Part shown: piece by piece, positions 24,859-32,944 of the stretch
Numbering within the stretch: position 1 is the stretch's first letter
Layout of the letters: each line of letters starts with the position of its first letter
Assembly: GCF_933509905.1 (NCBI RefSeq)
Contig: NZ_OW150024.1
Location: forward strand, 577,501 to 641,500
From: Trichlorobacter ammonificans
GTDB taxonomy: Bacteria; Desulfobacterota; Desulfuromonadia; Geobacterales; Pseudopelobacteraceae
DNA: 64,000 nucleotides
Reading direction: 5' to 3'
Notes under the pieces: model-generated
Databases searched by the model: none
The model's input: the letters and a program-made list of their open reading frames with translations, nothing else
What the model was told of the DNA's origin: nothing
Position numbers and translations under genes: made by a program

Positions 24859-26457
24859 TCATGAACGCAGCTGTTTCCAGCCGCTTTCGGCGATGGCGCG
24901 GAGGCCGTCCAGGGTGCGCCGGTAGAAGCGTTTGACCGGCATCCGGTTCAGCATGATCTCCCCTTCCTGTCGTTCGATCATGATGCCGTCGCCAGTGCCC
25001 AGCCCCATCACCTCCGCAGCATGCGAGCCATCCAGGCCGAACAGAAACCTGAACTTCCTGCCGTTATGACGGCAGGCCACGATCAGGATCACCACTTCCG
25101 GCCGGGCAGTCTTGTAGTGGTAGCGGATCGTCCCGGTCACGAACTCCCCTGTGCAGCGGCCCGTGTCGGCCAGGAGTGCGTCAAGGTCCACGCCCCTGGG
25201 TTTCAGCCGTCCCAGTGACGGCATGCCCCAGGGGCGGTACGGTTCGTGGCAGCGCCGCTCGAAGCTGTCGGTCCGTTCCATCAGGACCACCACGTTGTTG
25301 TTGATCGGGCCACCGATGGAGTGGGACAGGCCGGCATTGAAGCGGCCATTGACGATCATGCGGTGGTTCTCCACGATCTGGATCATGCCGGTGGCCCCCA
25401 AGGGGTGACCGCGGCCCTTCAGGCCGCCGGTCAGGTTGGTGGGCCAGGAGCCGGTGGGGCCGGTCAGGCCATCGTCCAGCAGGGCGTCGAACAGGCGGTG
25501 GCGGGGCACCACCCCCAGGTCCACCAGGTTGATCGGGCCGAAGCCGTTGAAGGGGTCGTGCATGTTGACGTGGAGGTTCCCCTCCAAAGGGGCCAGCGTG
25601 CGCAGGCCGGCCATGCCGTAGGCAACAGAGGCGGCAATGACGGTGGCCGGGAAGGAGTGGAAGTAGTTACGGTCCGCGATGGTGGGAATGTCGGTGGCGC
25701 TGCCCAGGCCGGAAACCATCACATCCTGGGGGCGGGAGGTCAGAATGACCGCTGCCATGCCGTCGGACATGGGACAGAAGTCGTGGTAGCGCAGCGGATA
25801 CCAGTAACGATAGTTTTCGCCGCTATCGACCTGGCGGAAATAGTCCGCCACCGGGAGCGGCTGCTGCAGATGCGCTTCGCTGTTGACGGCGGCGAAACGC
25901 TGGCTGCGTTCCGTCAACAGGGCGGAGTAGGCGGACCATTCCTCATCGGACAGTCCCAGCCGCTCTTTCAGGGCACGTGCCACCAGGGCACCGCAGGCCG
26001 GCATGGTCAGGCCATACTCCGATTCGTTGCGGTCGATGACTCCGGCGATGATGCCGGTCGCTGCAGCGGTTGAGGCGTCGCTCATCTTCTGGATGCCGAT
26101 GGCCAAGACATGGTCGTGCCGTCCCGAGGCCACCTCCAGGTAGGCGTTTTCAAAGGCCGAGGCGCCAGAGGAGGAGGCGGTGTCGATCAGGATGGACTTG
26201 ACTCCGGAAACCCCCAGGATACCGGCGATCTTGGCGGCAGTGTTGTCCACCCCCGAAAAGGCCGCCGGGTTCTGGCTTCCCACCACCACCGCCTCGATCT
26301 GGCGTTTTCTGATCGGGCTGGTCTCAAACACCTGGTCGCAGCGTTCCGCCATTTCGAGGAAGGTCAGCTTTTCGCGTTCTTTGCCGGCGTAACGCCCCAC
26401 CGGCGCCATCCATGAGGCGGCGATGTAAACCGGACGGGGGATGAATTCTGGATGCAT
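24859..26457 (-). CDS. Thiolase-like protein lacking the catalytic cysteine
   Basis: The 532-residue protein has the thiolase fold. Conserved parts include VVVGSQNPAAFSG, NMHDPFNGFGPIN, the GHPLGATG histidine motif, and LSHSIGGPINNN. At the nucleophile position, where thiolases have C in C-x-S-G, it has S95 (DTASSSGAS), and the second Cys motif also reads Ser. A C-terminal extension of about 110 residues looks like a small beta-barrel (DUF35/OB-like). It may act as a non-condensing acyl-CoA binder or scaffold rather than an acetyltransferase. It lies downstream of a beta-hydroxyacid dehydrogenase. Confidence 0.75.
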   Translation of the reverse strand: MHPEFIPRPVYIAASWMAPVGRYAGKEREKLTFLEMAERCDQVFETSPIRKRQIEAVVVGSQNPAAFSGVDNTAAKIAGILGVSGVKSILIDTASSSGASAFENAYLEVASGRHDHVLAIGIQKMSDASTAAATGIIAGVIDRNESEYGLTMPACGALVARALKERLGLSDEEWSAYSALLTERSQRFAAVNSEAHLQQPLPVADYFRQVDSGENYRYWYPLRYHDFCPMSDGMAAVILTSRPQDVMVSGLGSATDIPTIADRNYFHSFPATVIAASVAYGMAGLRTLAPLEGNLHVNMHDPFNGFGPINLVDLGVVPRHRLFDALLDDGLTGPTGSWPTNLTGGLKGRGHPLGATGMIQIVENHRMIVNGRFNAGLSHSIGGPINNNVVVLMERTDSFERRCHEPYRPWGMPSLGRLKPRGVDLDALLADTGRCTGEFVTGTIRYHYKTARPEVVILIVACRHNGRKFRFLFGLDGSHAAEVMGLGTGDGIMIERQEGEIMLNRMPVKRFYRRTLDGLRAIAESGWKQLRS

Positions 26458-26475
26458 GGGGAACCTCCAAAGCCG

Positions 26476-26503
26476 TACGGGGCGCCCTTGCGAACGCCCC
26501 GTA
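26476..26503. other. Intergenic hairpin between dehydrogenase and thiolase genes
   Basis: A perfect 9-bp inverted repeat, tacggggcg and cgccccgta, with a 10-base loop lies 19 bases upstream of the thiolase-like start. There is no U-tract, so it may be an mRNA processing or attenuation structure within a shared transcript rather than a terminator. Confidence 0.5.
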
Positions 26504-26534
26504 TCCGGAAAGACAGCGTATACCCTCTGCCTGC

Positions 26535-27401
26535 CTAGGAGCGCAGGACTTTGATGACGGCCGAGAAGTCCTCTTCGCCGTAGCCGGCCTCCACCCCTTT
26601 TTCGTACATCTTGCTGGCGGCTTCGCCTGCCGGTAATGAGAGCCCCACCAGGCGGGCGGCGTTCATGACCAGGTGCAGGCCGTCGTTGACATATTTGAGG
26701 GCCAGGCTGCGGGTAAACTCGTTGCGGGCCATGGCGCGTCCCTTGAGGTGGAAAATCGGTGAGGCAACGCCGCGGGTGTCCAGAACCTCCAGGATTTTGT
26801 CAGCGCTGAACCCCATTTTTTCGCCGAACACGATACTCTCGGCCAGTACCTGCACCAGGGTGGCCTGGGCCAGGTTGACGATGAACTTCATCTTGGTGGC
26901 GTCGCCGACACTGCCCACGTGGATGGTGTTCAGGCCGAAGACGCTGAAGGGCTCCCGGCATCTGCCGATGATGGCCGGATCGCCGCCGACGATGATGGTG
27001 AGCAGGCCGCTTGCCGCATGGTCCTTGTTGCCCCAGATCGGTGCGTCCAGGTAGAGGGCGCCACGCTTGGTGGTTTCGTCCGCCATTTTCATGGTGGTCT
27101 CCAGGGAGGTGGTGCCCATGTCGGCAAAAATGGTGCCGGGGTCGATACCGGCCAGTACGCCGGTCTCGCCGCAGAACAGCGGCCCCAGTTCATCTCCTTC
27201 GGAGACGATGGAGATGACCAGTTCCTTGCCACGGGATGCCTCGGCGGCATTTGCGGCACCCTTGGCCCCCAGCGACACCAGATCGGCAACCTTGGCGGGA
27301 TCCGGATCGTACACCGTGATGTCGTATTCCCCCTTGGCCAGGTTGACCGCCATATGTCGTCCGACCGTTCCCAGACCGATAAAGCCGATTTTACGCTGCA
27401 T
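26535..27401 (-). CDS. Beta-hydroxyacid dehydrogenase family oxidoreductase
   Basis: The 288-residue protein belongs to the 3-hydroxyisobutyrate dehydrogenase/glyoxylate-succinic semialdehyde reductase family. It has an N-terminal Rossmann motif GFIGLGTVG (residues 6-14) and a substrate loop near 119-132 (DAPIWGNKDHAASG, differing from the usual APVSGG form). The catalytic lysine is about K170 in ATKMKFIVNL, and the C-terminal helical domain is complete. The variant substrate loop makes the actual substrate uncertain. A GGAGGAG site precedes the start. It probably shares a transcript with the thiolase-like gene. Confidence 0.85.
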   Translation of the reverse strand: MQRKIGFIGLGTVGRHMAVNLAKGEYDITVYDPDPAKVADLVSLGAKGAANAAEASRGKELVISIVSEGDELGPLFCGETGVLAGIDPGTIFADMGTTSLETTMKMADETTKRGALYLDAPIWGNKDHAASGLLTIIVGGDPAIIGRCREPFSVFGLNTIHVGSVGDATKMKFIVNLAQATLVQVLAESIVFGEKMGFSADKILEVLDTRGVASPIFHLKGRAMARNEFTRSLALKYVNDGLHLVMNAARLVGLSLPAGEAASKMYEKGVEAGYGEEDFSAVIKVLRS

Positions 27402-27519
27402 GACAGCTCCTCCTATGGAAAATCAAATGATGTTATCTGTTGTAACCAGCACCATTAATACACTGAAATAGGGTTGCTGGCAACCCCGTTTTGCCTGGTT
27501 GCGTCGGTATAAAACGATG

Positions 27520-28176
27520 TCACTTGCTGCGGGTGACCCCGATCCGGCTGCACAGCAGAGCCAGCGGGCAGCCGGAGCATGCCGGCACCGTGGGGAAGCA
27601 GCGGTGTTGGCCGTAACTGACCAGCAGGTCATTGATCTCGATCCAGTACTCCGGCGGCAATGTGCGGCGCAGCGCCATTTCGGTTTCATCGGGGGTTGCG
27701 GTGGCGACGTAGCCCCAGCGGTTGGTGATGCGGTGCACATGGATATCGACGCAGATTCCCGGCTTACCGTATCCCAGCGTCACCACCAGGTTTGCCGTTT
27801 TTCGGCCTACCCCCTTGAAGCGGACCAGTTCTTCGACGGTATCGGGGACCGTGCCGCCGTACTCTTCCAGCAGCCGGCAGCAGATGTCGCGGATCTGGCC
27901 GGCCTTGACCCGGAAGAAGCCGGCCGGATAGATCAGGTCGGCGATCTCGTCCACGGTCAAGCGCACCAGTGCGTCCGGGGAGACGGCCCGGGAGAAGAGC
28001 CGTTCCGATGCCGCTGCCGTCACCGCGTCGCGGGTGCGCAGCGAGATGATACAGGAGATGAGCACCGTAAACGGGGAGCGGTGGCGCTGCGCCACCACGG
28101 TGACCGACGGCGTCGGCCACTGCCGGCACTCCTGTCGGAGCAGGGCCATGGCTTCATGTATCTGCTGATCCTTCAT
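27520..28176 (-). CDS. nth: Endonuclease III-type DNA glycosylase/AP lyase
   Basis: The 218-residue protein is a base-excision repair enzyme for oxidised pyrimidines. It has the HhH motif FKGVGRKTANLV with the catalytic lysine, the catalytic aspartate in VDIHVHRI, and a C-terminal [4Fe-4S] motif C-x6-C-x2-C-x5-C (CFPTVPACSGCPLALLC). All key residues are present, in contrast with the MutY-like protein at 17155. It is transcribed divergently from the PHP phosphoesterase gene. Confidence 0.93.
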   Translation of the reverse strand: MKDQQIHEAMALLRQECRQWPTPSVTVVAQRHRSPFTVLISCIISLRTRDAVTAAASERLFSRAVSPDALVRLTVDEIADLIYPAGFFRVKAGQIRDICCRLLEEYGGTVPDTVEELVRFKGVGRKTANLVVTLGYGKPGICVDIHVHRITNRWGYVATATPDETEMALRRTLPPEYWIEINDLLVSYGQHRCFPTVPACSGCPLALLCSRIGVTRSK

Positions 28177-28261
28177 GGCGGGGTTCCTCGTTTCGCGGTG
28201 GCGCCTGGTCCGCTTGCCTTTTCATGGTTTTCCGGTCATGATGCGCCGCAGAGGTGCCGCA

Positions 28262-29125
28262 ATGATTGATATTGACCTGCACATGCATTCCACCTGCTCC
28301 GATGGCCTGCTCGAACCGGAGGACCTGGTCAATGCGGCCGGTCGCGCCGGGCTCGGCGTCATTGCGCTCTGCGATCACGACAGCATTGCCGGGGTTGCAC
28401 GGGCCATGGCCGCCGGCCGGGCACGGGGGGTCGAGGTGCTGACGGGGGTGGAGCTGTCCGTTGCCTGGCAGAACTGGCGCGACGTCCATCTGCTGGGCTA
28501 CGGCATTGACCTCGCGTCACCGGAACTGCTGCGGTGCCTTGCCACCTTTGCCGAGCGCCGCGCCAACCGTAACCGGGAAATAGTTGCCGCAGTCAACCGC
28601 CGCCTTGATCACGAGGGACGGCAACCGCTGGACCCCGACGACGTCACTGCACTGGCGGGAGGGGTGATGGGGCGTCCCCATATCGCCCGTGCCCTGATGG
28701 CGCGTGCCTATGTCGCCAGCATGGAGGAAGCATTTGATCGCTACCTGGTACCCTGCGACGTCCCCAAGACCTACTGGCCGATGGAGGAGGCCATTGCCGC
28801 CATCCGGCGGGCAGGTGGGGCGGCGGTGCTGGCCCATCCCACCAGCATCAGCACCGATTTCACGGTGCTGGAGCGTCTGGTCGGCGGACTTGCCGCCATT
28901 GGCCTGGACGGCGTTGAGGTTTACAACAGCATGGCCAGCGAGGCGGAAGCGGCCTTCCTGCAGGGGCTGACCCGTCGTCATCGGCTCGTTACCACCGCAG
29001 GGTCTGATTTTCATGGTATCGATCCTGGCGATACCATGGGAAAGGGGCGGGGCGGCATCCGGTTTTCCGGTGCGCTGCTCCCACCCCTGTATGCGCGGAT
29101 TGCCGAACGGCAGGAACCGCTCTAG
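28262..29125 (+). CDS. PHP-domain phosphoesterase
   Basis: The 287-residue protein has a PHP domain with metal ligands in DLHMHSTCSDG (residues 4-14), CDHDS near 39-43, GVELS near 64, AHPTS near 197, and GSDFHG near 251. Relatives (RNase AM/YciV type) remove 5' nucleotides from RNA or hydrolyse 3',5'-nucleoside bisphosphates. The ATG at 28262 is chosen so the metal-binding HxH lies at the N-terminus as in the family; a longer frame from 28175 is not homologous. Its stop overlaps the end of the convergent kinase-like gene. Confidence 0.88.
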   Translation: MIDIDLHMHSTCSDGLLEPEDLVNAAGRAGLGVIALCDHDSIAGVARAMAAGRARGVEVLTGVELSVAWQNWRDVHLLGYGIDLASPELLRCLATFAERRANRNREIVAAVNRRLDHEGRQPLDPDDVTALAGGVMGRPHIARALMARAYVASMEEAFDRYLVPCDVPKTYWPMEEAIAAIRRAGGAAVLAHPTSISTDFTVLERLVGGLAAIGLDGVEVYNSMASEAEAAFLQGLTRRHRLVTTAGSDFHGIDPGDTMGKGRGGIRFSGALLPPLYARIAERQEPL

Positions 29126-29949
29126 ATTTTTTCCTTGAATGCCTTGTAATTGACCACCGCCAAGTCGTCGATAACCCGCGACACTCCTTCCATGGCGCCG
29201 ACGACCCGCAGGGCGGCGGTTTTTTCCTGCTCCGAGCCGATGTAGCCGGACAGGGTCACCGTGCCGTCTTCCATATCGATCCTGAAGGGGCGGTATGCCA
29301 GCTCGTCAGACTGCAGGAGCGCCGTTTCGATCCGTTTCACCAGGATGGCGTTGTCGATAATGTTGCCGGCCCAGGCATCGGCCTCCTTCAGCTGCGGGTC
29401 CTTCAGCGCCGACATGACGGAATCGATGATGGCGGCGGGTGAAAGGCGCATGGTGTTGAAGATCAGGTCATACTCCAGGGGGTCGTTCCAGTCCCGGTTG
29501 AAGTAGTAGTGGATGAAGCCACCGCGCTGGTGATCACTGCGCCGGATCAGCTCCCGGGCCAGGTCGGGGTCGATCCATTCCCGTTCGGCAAAACGCTCGA
29601 CCCGCTCATCGAAATCGGCGATGAAGCGCAGCCGCAGCAGGTTGCCGCAGCCGCGCAGCAGGTCCTGGGCGCCCCGTCCGTACAGGATCACGTTCCCCTT
29701 GCGGGCGTAGTCGAGCAGGATCAGTTCGATACGGTTCAGGCAGGCTGCCCGCTGCCGGTCTTCAACCGTGTTGTAGGAGGGGGGCTTTTCGTCGACGGAC
29801 TGCAGCAGATCCACCGAGAGTCCATAGTCGGCGGCGCAGGCAGCCAGCCGGGGGCCGTCGACCAGGGTATATTTCAGCTTCTTTGCCAGCTCCTGGGCGA
29901 TGGAGTACGCTCCGGTACCCATCTCCCGTGAAATCGTTATGATCGCCAT
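29122..29949 (-). CDS. Cytidylate kinase-like protein fused to a BON domain
   Basis: The 275-residue protein starts with a cytidylate-kinase-like P-loop region (ITISREMGTGAYSIAQELA, no lysine at the usual Walker position, as common in this family). The nucleotide-kinase-like domain continues to about residue 200, with VILYGRGAQDLL and LRFIADFDERVERFA. The last 70 residues are a BON domain (FRIDMEDGTVTLSGYI, then AMEGVSRVIDDL). BON domains are usually in exported or membrane-associated proteins, so this cytoplasmic fusion is odd. Its substrate is unknown. No signal peptide is present. Confidence 0.8.
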   Translation of the reverse strand: MAIITISREMGTGAYSIAQELAKKLKYTLVDGPRLAACAADYGLSVDLLQSVDEKPPSYNTVEDRQRAACLNRIELILLDYARKGNVILYGRGAQDLLRGCGNLLRLRFIADFDERVERFAEREWIDPDLARELIRRSDHQRGGFIHYYFNRDWNDPLEYDLIFNTMRLSPAAIIDSVMSALKDPQLKEADAWAGNIIDNAILVKRIETALLQSDELAYRPFRIDMEDGTVTLSGYIGSEQEKTAALRVVGAMEGVSRVIDDLAVVNYKAFKEKI

Positions 29950-30038
29950 CGTCTGTCCCTACCTCCGGTTCAGTCTTTTCCTTCCCTTATCATGTTCTGC
30001 TTGCTGGTACAAGCGGTCAATGTTAGGCTGCGGGCGCC

Positions 30039-30626
30039 ATGTCGGAACCGCTTGATTTCATACTCCGCTTTTCCATTTTTGCGGCTGTTCACTCGCTGCT
30101 GGCGATCCCCGGTGTCAAGGGGGCGCTGGCACACCGGTCCGGCCTCTACCGCCTGGCCTACAACCTGCTTTCCTGTCTCCTGTTCGGCTGGGTGATGCTG
30201 GTCTGGCAGTCCACCTCTGTGCTCTATCTGGTTCCCGGTGTCTGGAGCCTGGTGTGCCATGGGCTCCAGGGAGTGGTGCTACTGGCGGTGGTCTCCTGTC
30301 TCCGGCAGACCGGCATGGCAGCCTTCCTGGGGACCGACCTGGGAAAAAACGAGGCAACACCTCGCCTGCACACTACCGGCTGGTACCGTCTCGTCCGTCA
30401 CCCGCTGTACCTTCTGGGGATACTGTTCTGCCTGCTGAATCCGGTCATGACCACCCGCTGGCTGGTGTTGACCCTGCTCAGCACCGGTTACTTCCTGGCC
30501 GGTGCCCTGCTGGAGGAGCGCCGGCTACTGAGCGTCTTCGGTTTCGCCTACGAAGCATACCGCCGGGAGGTACCGTTCATCATTCCCCGCGTGCGGCGGT
30601 CGCCTACCGCACCGCAATCCGCCTGA
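30039..30626 (+). CDS. Isoprenylcysteine methyltransferase/NnrU-like membrane protein
   Basis: The 195-residue integral membrane protein has about five hydrophobic segments. Its C-terminal part carries the ICMT/PEMT-like signature: GWYRLVRHPLYLLGI, then LLEERRLLSVFGFAYEAYRREVPFIIP. Such proteins use S-adenosylmethionine to methylate lipids or isoprenoid cysteines, but the bacterial substrates are mostly unknown. The start follows cgcc without a strong ribosome-binding site. The 3' end overlaps the convergent MgtC gene by 23 bases. Confidence 0.8.
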   Translation: MSEPLDFILRFSIFAAVHSLLAIPGVKGALAHRSGLYRLAYNLLSCLLFGWVMLVWQSTSVLYLVPGVWSLVCHGLQGVVLLAVVSCLRQTGMAAFLGTDLGKNEATPRLHTTGWYRLVRHPLYLLGILFCLLNPVMTTRWLVLTLLSTGYFLAGALLEERRLLSVFGFAYEAYRREVPFIIPRVRRSPTAPQSA

Positions 30627-31290
30627 CCCCCTCCACCGCCGAAAGCACATCCAGCAGGCGACAGGAGGCGTTCCTTCCTGACAGCTTCACGTTGAACTCA
30701 TGTTGAATAGTTCCCGTCACCAGGTCGCGTTCCGTGGCCGCCTCCATAAGGCCGGCACCGCACTCCTGCACCGCTCGCGTGATACTGTCAAGCAGCCCCG
30801 GGCGGTCAGTGGCGAAAACGGTAACCTGGAGGTAGGTGTCCTTGCTGATCGCCGCTTCAACCTTCTTCAGCGCCAGGAGGCTGATCAGTGCCAGAACGGT
30901 GGTGGCGGCGGCAAGGGAAAACATGCCCACGCCACAGGCAACACCGATGGCGGCCGCAACCCAGAGGCAGGCGGCGGTGGTCAATCCCCGCACCGTGGCT
31001 CCCTCCTTGATGATCGCCCCGGCGCCGAGAAAGCCAATGCCGGTAACCACCTGGGCCGCGACCCTGCCCGGATCGACGCCGGGCGGTCCCGGCAGCCCGC
31101 TTCTCCCGAAGCGCTGGTAAAACTCCAGGGAAACCAGCACGAACAGTGCCGCGCCCAGTGCCACCAGCAGATGGGTACGGAATCCTGCCGGCCGGCCGTG
31201 AATCTCCCGCTCAAGCCCCACCAGGCTCCCCAGAAAGCCGGCCAGAACCAGACGGAGCAACATCTCGGGATCAAGAGAGGGAAACGGCAT
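30604..31290 (-). CDS. MgtC/SapB family membrane protein
   Basis: The 228-residue protein has the MgtC N-terminal membrane domain: LAGFLGSLVGLEREIHGRPAGFRTHLLVALGAALF, GIGFLGAGAI, and VRGLTTAACLWVAAAIGVACG. A cytoplasmic C-terminal ACT-like domain starts at about residue 150. MgtC proteins help survival at low magnesium and modulate ATP synthase. The start at 31290 overlaps the stop of the upstream gene by one base. It is the last gene of the coaX-to-mgtC run. Confidence 0.88.
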   Translation of the reverse strand: MPFPSLDPEMLLRLVLAGFLGSLVGLEREIHGRPAGFRTHLLVALGAALFVLVSLEFYQRFGRSGLPGPPGVDPGRVAAQVVTGIGFLGAGAIIKEGATVRGLTTAACLWVAAAIGVACGVGMFSLAAATTVLALISLLALKKVEAAISKDTYLQVTVFATDRPGLLDSITRAVQECGAGLMEAATERDLVTGTIQHEFNVKLSGRNASCRLLDVLSAVEGVRRIAVR

Positions 31291-32096
31291 CAGGCTTCCT
31301 CCTCGGCTTCCAGCAGCAACGTTGCCGCCAGGGTGTAGCGACGACTGACGCCGTCGGTCGTCAGGGTGATCGGGATGCGCAGCGTGGCAGGCACGCCGGG
31401 GGCGAGGTCGCAGGGGGGCAGCGACAGGGGGGCGACGTTGGCGGCCGTTACCGATTCCCCGGGGGCGCCTTGATCTTCGTCCGCCGGGACGCGTTCCTCG
31501 GTTGTCGATGGCGGCGGTCCGTCCCAGGGAGCGCGCAGTGAGGCCATGACCCGGCGGGAGAGTTCGGCCACTGCCGACAATGCCCCCTCCTGCCGATGTG
31601 CCGAACCGCTGAAAAGCGGTGCCGTGGGAAAGTCGGCTGTCAGCGCCGGCAGCGGGCCGCCGGGAGCGTTGTTCGCTGCGCACAGCACCACCGTCGGCAC
31701 ACTGTCGGGGGGGCGGCCATAGTTGCCCAGGGTGGCGACAAGAGGAGAAAGCAGGGAAGGGTCCAGGGAGGTCTGCGGTGTAGCGCCGCTCACCAGGAGC
31801 AGGCCGTCAACTCCCTTGAGCAGTAATTTCCAGGTTCCCGGATTTTTTACCGGTCCGGTCAGGGTGTACAGGTGGAAGCAGACCCGGTAGCCGTCGAGGC
31901 TTGAGCTTTCAAAGGGGACATAATCGAAAAAGAGCAGGGTGTCGCCGCCGGTGGCCATGGTTTTGAGGGGGCTGCAGAGCGACGGCCTGATCCGCTGCTG
32001 AATGCACCGCACCAGCGCCCCCTTGTCGCTACCGGCGGCGCCATAGACCACGATCTTGGCGTTAATTTCCCGTTTTGCATGATTGATGACGGCCAT
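31290..32096 (-). CDS. Degenerate MglA-like small GTPase
   Basis: The 268-residue protein resembles the gliding-motility GTPase MglA: INAKIVVYG, DTLLFFDYVPFE, FHLYTLTG and LLLKGVDGLLLV. The GTP-binding motifs are decayed. The P-loop reads GAAGSDKGA, with no Ser/Thr after Lys; the DxxG/PGQ segment reads TLTGPV; the NKxD position reads AANNAPG. A C-terminal extension (about 195-268) is Pro/Glu-rich and then beta-strand-like. It is probably a pseudo-GTPase acting through protein contacts with its operon partner at 32106. That role is inference. Confidence 0.7.
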   Translation of the reverse strand: MAVINHAKREINAKIVVYGAAGSDKGALVRCIQQRIRPSLCSPLKTMATGGDTLLFFDYVPFESSSLDGYRVCFHLYTLTGPVKNPGTWKLLLKGVDGLLLVSGATPQTSLDPSLLSPLVATLGNYGRPPDSVPTVVLCAANNAPGGPLPALTADFPTAPLFSGSAHRQEGALSAVAELSRRVMASLRAPWDGPPPSTTEERVPADEDQGAPGESVTAANVAPLSLPPCDLAPGVPATLRIPITLTTDGVSRRYTLAATLLLEAEEEA

Positions 32097-32105
32097 GGGT
32101 GCAGG

Positions 32106-32936
32106 TCACTTTTGCTTGGCCAACAGCATCCGCTTCGCCTGGGTGGAGATAACGGAAGAGATGTTGCGGCTTTTGGCGTAGCCGGCGATATCCTTCTCAT
32201 TCATCGTTCCCAGGAAACGCAGGGCGTTTGACAAAGGTGTTTTGGGGTTTTCCAGAAGCGCTTTCCGGATCTGGTAGTTTTTGACCCACTCCTTGTTGGC
32301 GCAGATGATCCGGATGATTTCGTCGTTCTGGATGCTGGATTTCAGAATGGTCAGGACTTCCGGCTCGGTCAGGCGCGGATTTTTCAGCACCCCGCTGCTG
32401 ACCAGCTTGTTGGAGTCCTTGACCAGAATCTTGCGCCATTCCTTGTCGCCGGTCAGGGCCATTTTGATCTTTTCAGCGATCCCCATGGCCTGGGCCTGCT
32501 GATACTTGCTGGCGTATTCCTCCCCATCCTCCTCTTCGGAGGTGGCGGACGTGTCCGCCTGGTCGGGCGCAGCCCCATGACTCTCAAGCAGGCTGCGGGT
32601 GGCATCGGCAAGACAGGGATGGGCGTACAACAGAGTCCTCACGGCAGGGCGCTGTCCGGCCACCTGGGCTACCGTGTGCAGCAGCGCGGGATGGAGGTCA
32701 TGCCACCCGGCCAGCGCCGCGAACCGTTCGTCCGGCAGTGATGCCAGCGTTGTCAGGGCGCGGGAACGCACCTCCGGGTCACTGTCCTTGCTGAGGCAGA
32801 AAAGGAGCAGGATCGTCTGGCGGGGCGGGAGGAGGACGCCTCCCGTCGCCCCGCGCAGACGATCGTCCCGTGGTGTTTCCGGTCGAACGAACACCGCTAC
32901 TTCCGGCGGTATGACGATTCTGACCGTTTCCGCCAC
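32106..32936 (-). CDS. Alpha-helical hypothetical protein with HEAT-like repeats
   Basis: The 276-residue cytoplasmic protein has an N-terminal part with short repeated helices (DPEVRSRALTTLASLP, near 53-68). An acidic linker follows (EEEDGEE near 135), then a conserved-looking region with KIKMALTGDKEWRKIL, DSNKLVSSGVLKNPRLTEPEV and LLENPKTPLSNALRFL. I recall similar proteins in Geobacter and Myxococcus without known function. The GTG start lies 8 bases after the SPOR gene. It sits between a SPOR protein and a pseudo-MglA gene. Confidence 0.65.
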   Translation of the reverse strand: MAETVRIVIPPEVAVFVRPETPRDDRLRGATGGVLLPPRQTILLLFCLSKDSDPEVRSRALTTLASLPDERFAALAGWHDLHPALLHTVAQVAGQRPAVRTLLYAHPCLADATRSLLESHGAAPDQADTSATSEEEDGEEYASKYQQAQAMGIAEKIKMALTGDKEWRKILVKDSNKLVSSGVLKNPRLTEPEVLTILKSSIQNDEIIRIICANKEWVKNYQIRKALLENPKTPLSNALRFLGTMNEKDIAGYAKSRNISSVISTQAKRMLLAKQK

Positions 32937-32944
32937 CTGCGAAC

